Shown: one piece after another, positions 63,212-64,000 of the stretch
Layout: every line of letters begins with the position of its first letter
Numbering within the stretch: the first letter of the stretch is position 1
Origin: an uncultured Clostridia bacterium
Lineage (GTDB): Bacteria > Bacillota > Clostridia > Oscillospirales > CAG-382
Assembly (NCBI GenBank): GCA_947630765.1
Contig: CANRIX010000008.1
Location: 31,811-95,810, forward strand
Reading direction: 5' to 3'
DNA length: 64,000 nt
Position numbers and translations under genes: made by a program
Notes under the pieces: model-generated
Databases searched by the model: none
The model's input: only the letters and a program-made list of their open reading frames with translations
What the model was told of the DNA's origin: nothing

Positions 63212-63378
63212 TAGTCTAAACAAATTCCCGGATTTACTGGGGAAACAGCAGAAAAAGACTTTCGTAAAAAATAGACTGGGTGAGCGAAAAGTAAGCCCAA
63301 AACCATTAAAAGATTAAACCTCCGCGTTAAATGAAAATGGTTTAGCGACCGCATTACTAAAAAAGGAAGGAAAAGGGT

Positions 63379-63870
63379 CCTGATAATCTTCGACAAGCGC
63401 GCGGACAACGCCGCCTGCGACCGGGTTTCAGCCTATCTGCGAGATTGCGCCGGGTGCTCTGGCGGTGCTGTACGACAAACTGCATCGGTCGTTCTTTGCG
63501 CTGGCGGTTTCGATTTGCGGGAACCGATACGACGCGGAGGACGTTCTGCAGGACACACTGCGCGAGATCGTAAAGAGTGCGCCGGCGTATCACGGCGGAA
63601 ATGTGAGGGCGTGGGTGCTTGCCATCACACGGAACCTTGCGTTGCGGACGCTGCAAAAGCGCCGGGAAGGCGTCGACGTGAACAACCTTGCGGACACCCT
63701 GCGTTACGCCACTTCCAAGGATTCGCTGGAAACGTCCGAAATCCTCGCGGACAGGGGGCGGTCTACGCGCAATTGCCGGAGGAATTCTGCGGCAAGTATG
63801 ACCCGACGGCGCCGGACGACTACGAGCATTGCGGTGATTTCGACTTTCAAAACGGCGTGTTCGTTCCGTA
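63379..63870 (+). pseudogene. Decayed ECF sigma factor gene joined to an unrelated 3' end
   Basis: After AAAAGGAAGG a frame gives VLIIFDKRADNAACDRVSAYL, then shifts by one base near 63438 to EIAPGALAVLYDKLHRSFF. It continues with the region 2 motif YDAEDVLQDTLREIVKSA and VRAWVLAITRNLALRTL. The region 4 helix-turn-helix is absent: near 63755 a second shift leads to AVYAQLPEEFCGKYDP and DDYEHCGDFDFQNGVFVP, a tail of unknown origin. Two shifts and a lost domain make function unlikely. Confidence 0.65.
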
Positions 63871-63885
63871 AGGGGGAAAAGAAAG

Positions 63886-63920
63886 CCCTCCTGATACAGA
63901 CCATATCGGGAGGATTTTTT
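63886..63920 (+). terminator. Rho-independent terminator near the right edge
   Basis: CCTCCTGATA and TATCGGGAGG pair with one G-T contact around a seven-base loop, followed by ATTTTTT. The rest of the window up to 64000 shows no clear feature. Confidence 0.8.
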
Positions 63921-64000
63921 GCGTTTGTAGGTTTGTCAATGATGTGTTACAAAGTCAGGAAAAGAAAAGAGGACATCTTTAGGAGAGAACCAGTTAAGCG

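Overview
The window looks like a chromosomal piece of a spore-forming, strictly anaerobic member of the Clostridia (Bacillota), probably an uncultured gut or rumen lineage with a GC-rich genome. This rests on spoIVA, a YlmC/YmxH-type gene and a CD1247-type gene, on an oxygen-detoxifying flavodiiron fusion, and on many sigma-A-like promoters with TTGACA and TATAAT boxes 17 bp apart. I cannot name the genus from sequence alone.

Region 1 (1-11.4 kb, + strand) is one carbohydrate-uptake operon. It encodes a large solute-binding protein (cut at the left edge), two permease pairs, an NHL-propeller/YIP1 membrane protein and a large secreted DUF5696 protein. No transport ATPase is in view. Region 2 (11.4-19.2 kb, - strand) has a sigma factor gene broken by a +1 frameshift, an operon of glycosidase-like lipid-exposed protein, phosphoesterase and tyrS, and ychF. 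Region 3 (19.3-22.8 kb, + strand) has an orphan response regulator, a Gly/Pro-rich membrane peptide, a cation/proton antiporter and an MgtC-like protein.

Region 4 (22.8-33.3 kb, mostly -) holds an aldolase-ridA-kinase-acetyltransferase operon, ylmC, spoIVA, an EEP-family enzyme, pdxST, a flavodiiron/flavin reductase/rubredoxin fusion, a small acidic membrane protein and psd. Region 5 (33.3-43.5 kb, +) has a pgeF-sbcD-like-yhaN-like-pepP operon, then efp with a zinc-ribbon protein, an amidohydrolase, a membrane XRE regulator and an SGNH lipoprotein.

Region 6 (43.5-63.9 kb) is accessory DNA. A minus-strand cassette encodes an HPr-kinase-like protein, a PqqD-like protein and a Ser/His signal-peptidase-like protein. 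Opposite it lie a secreted repeat protein and a 66-residue peptide that looks like an unmodified or RiPP-like precursor. From about 45 kb the DNA becomes visibly more AT-rich. Then come an IS30 transposase remnant, a candidate structured RNA, a 977-residue surface protein built of beta modules and collagen-like linkers with a cohesin-like end, and a 3550-residue secreted protein ending in a dockerin. The window closes with a decayed ECF sigma gene. The two most interesting parts are the kinase/PqqD/peptidase/peptide locus and the cohesin-like/dockerin pair.
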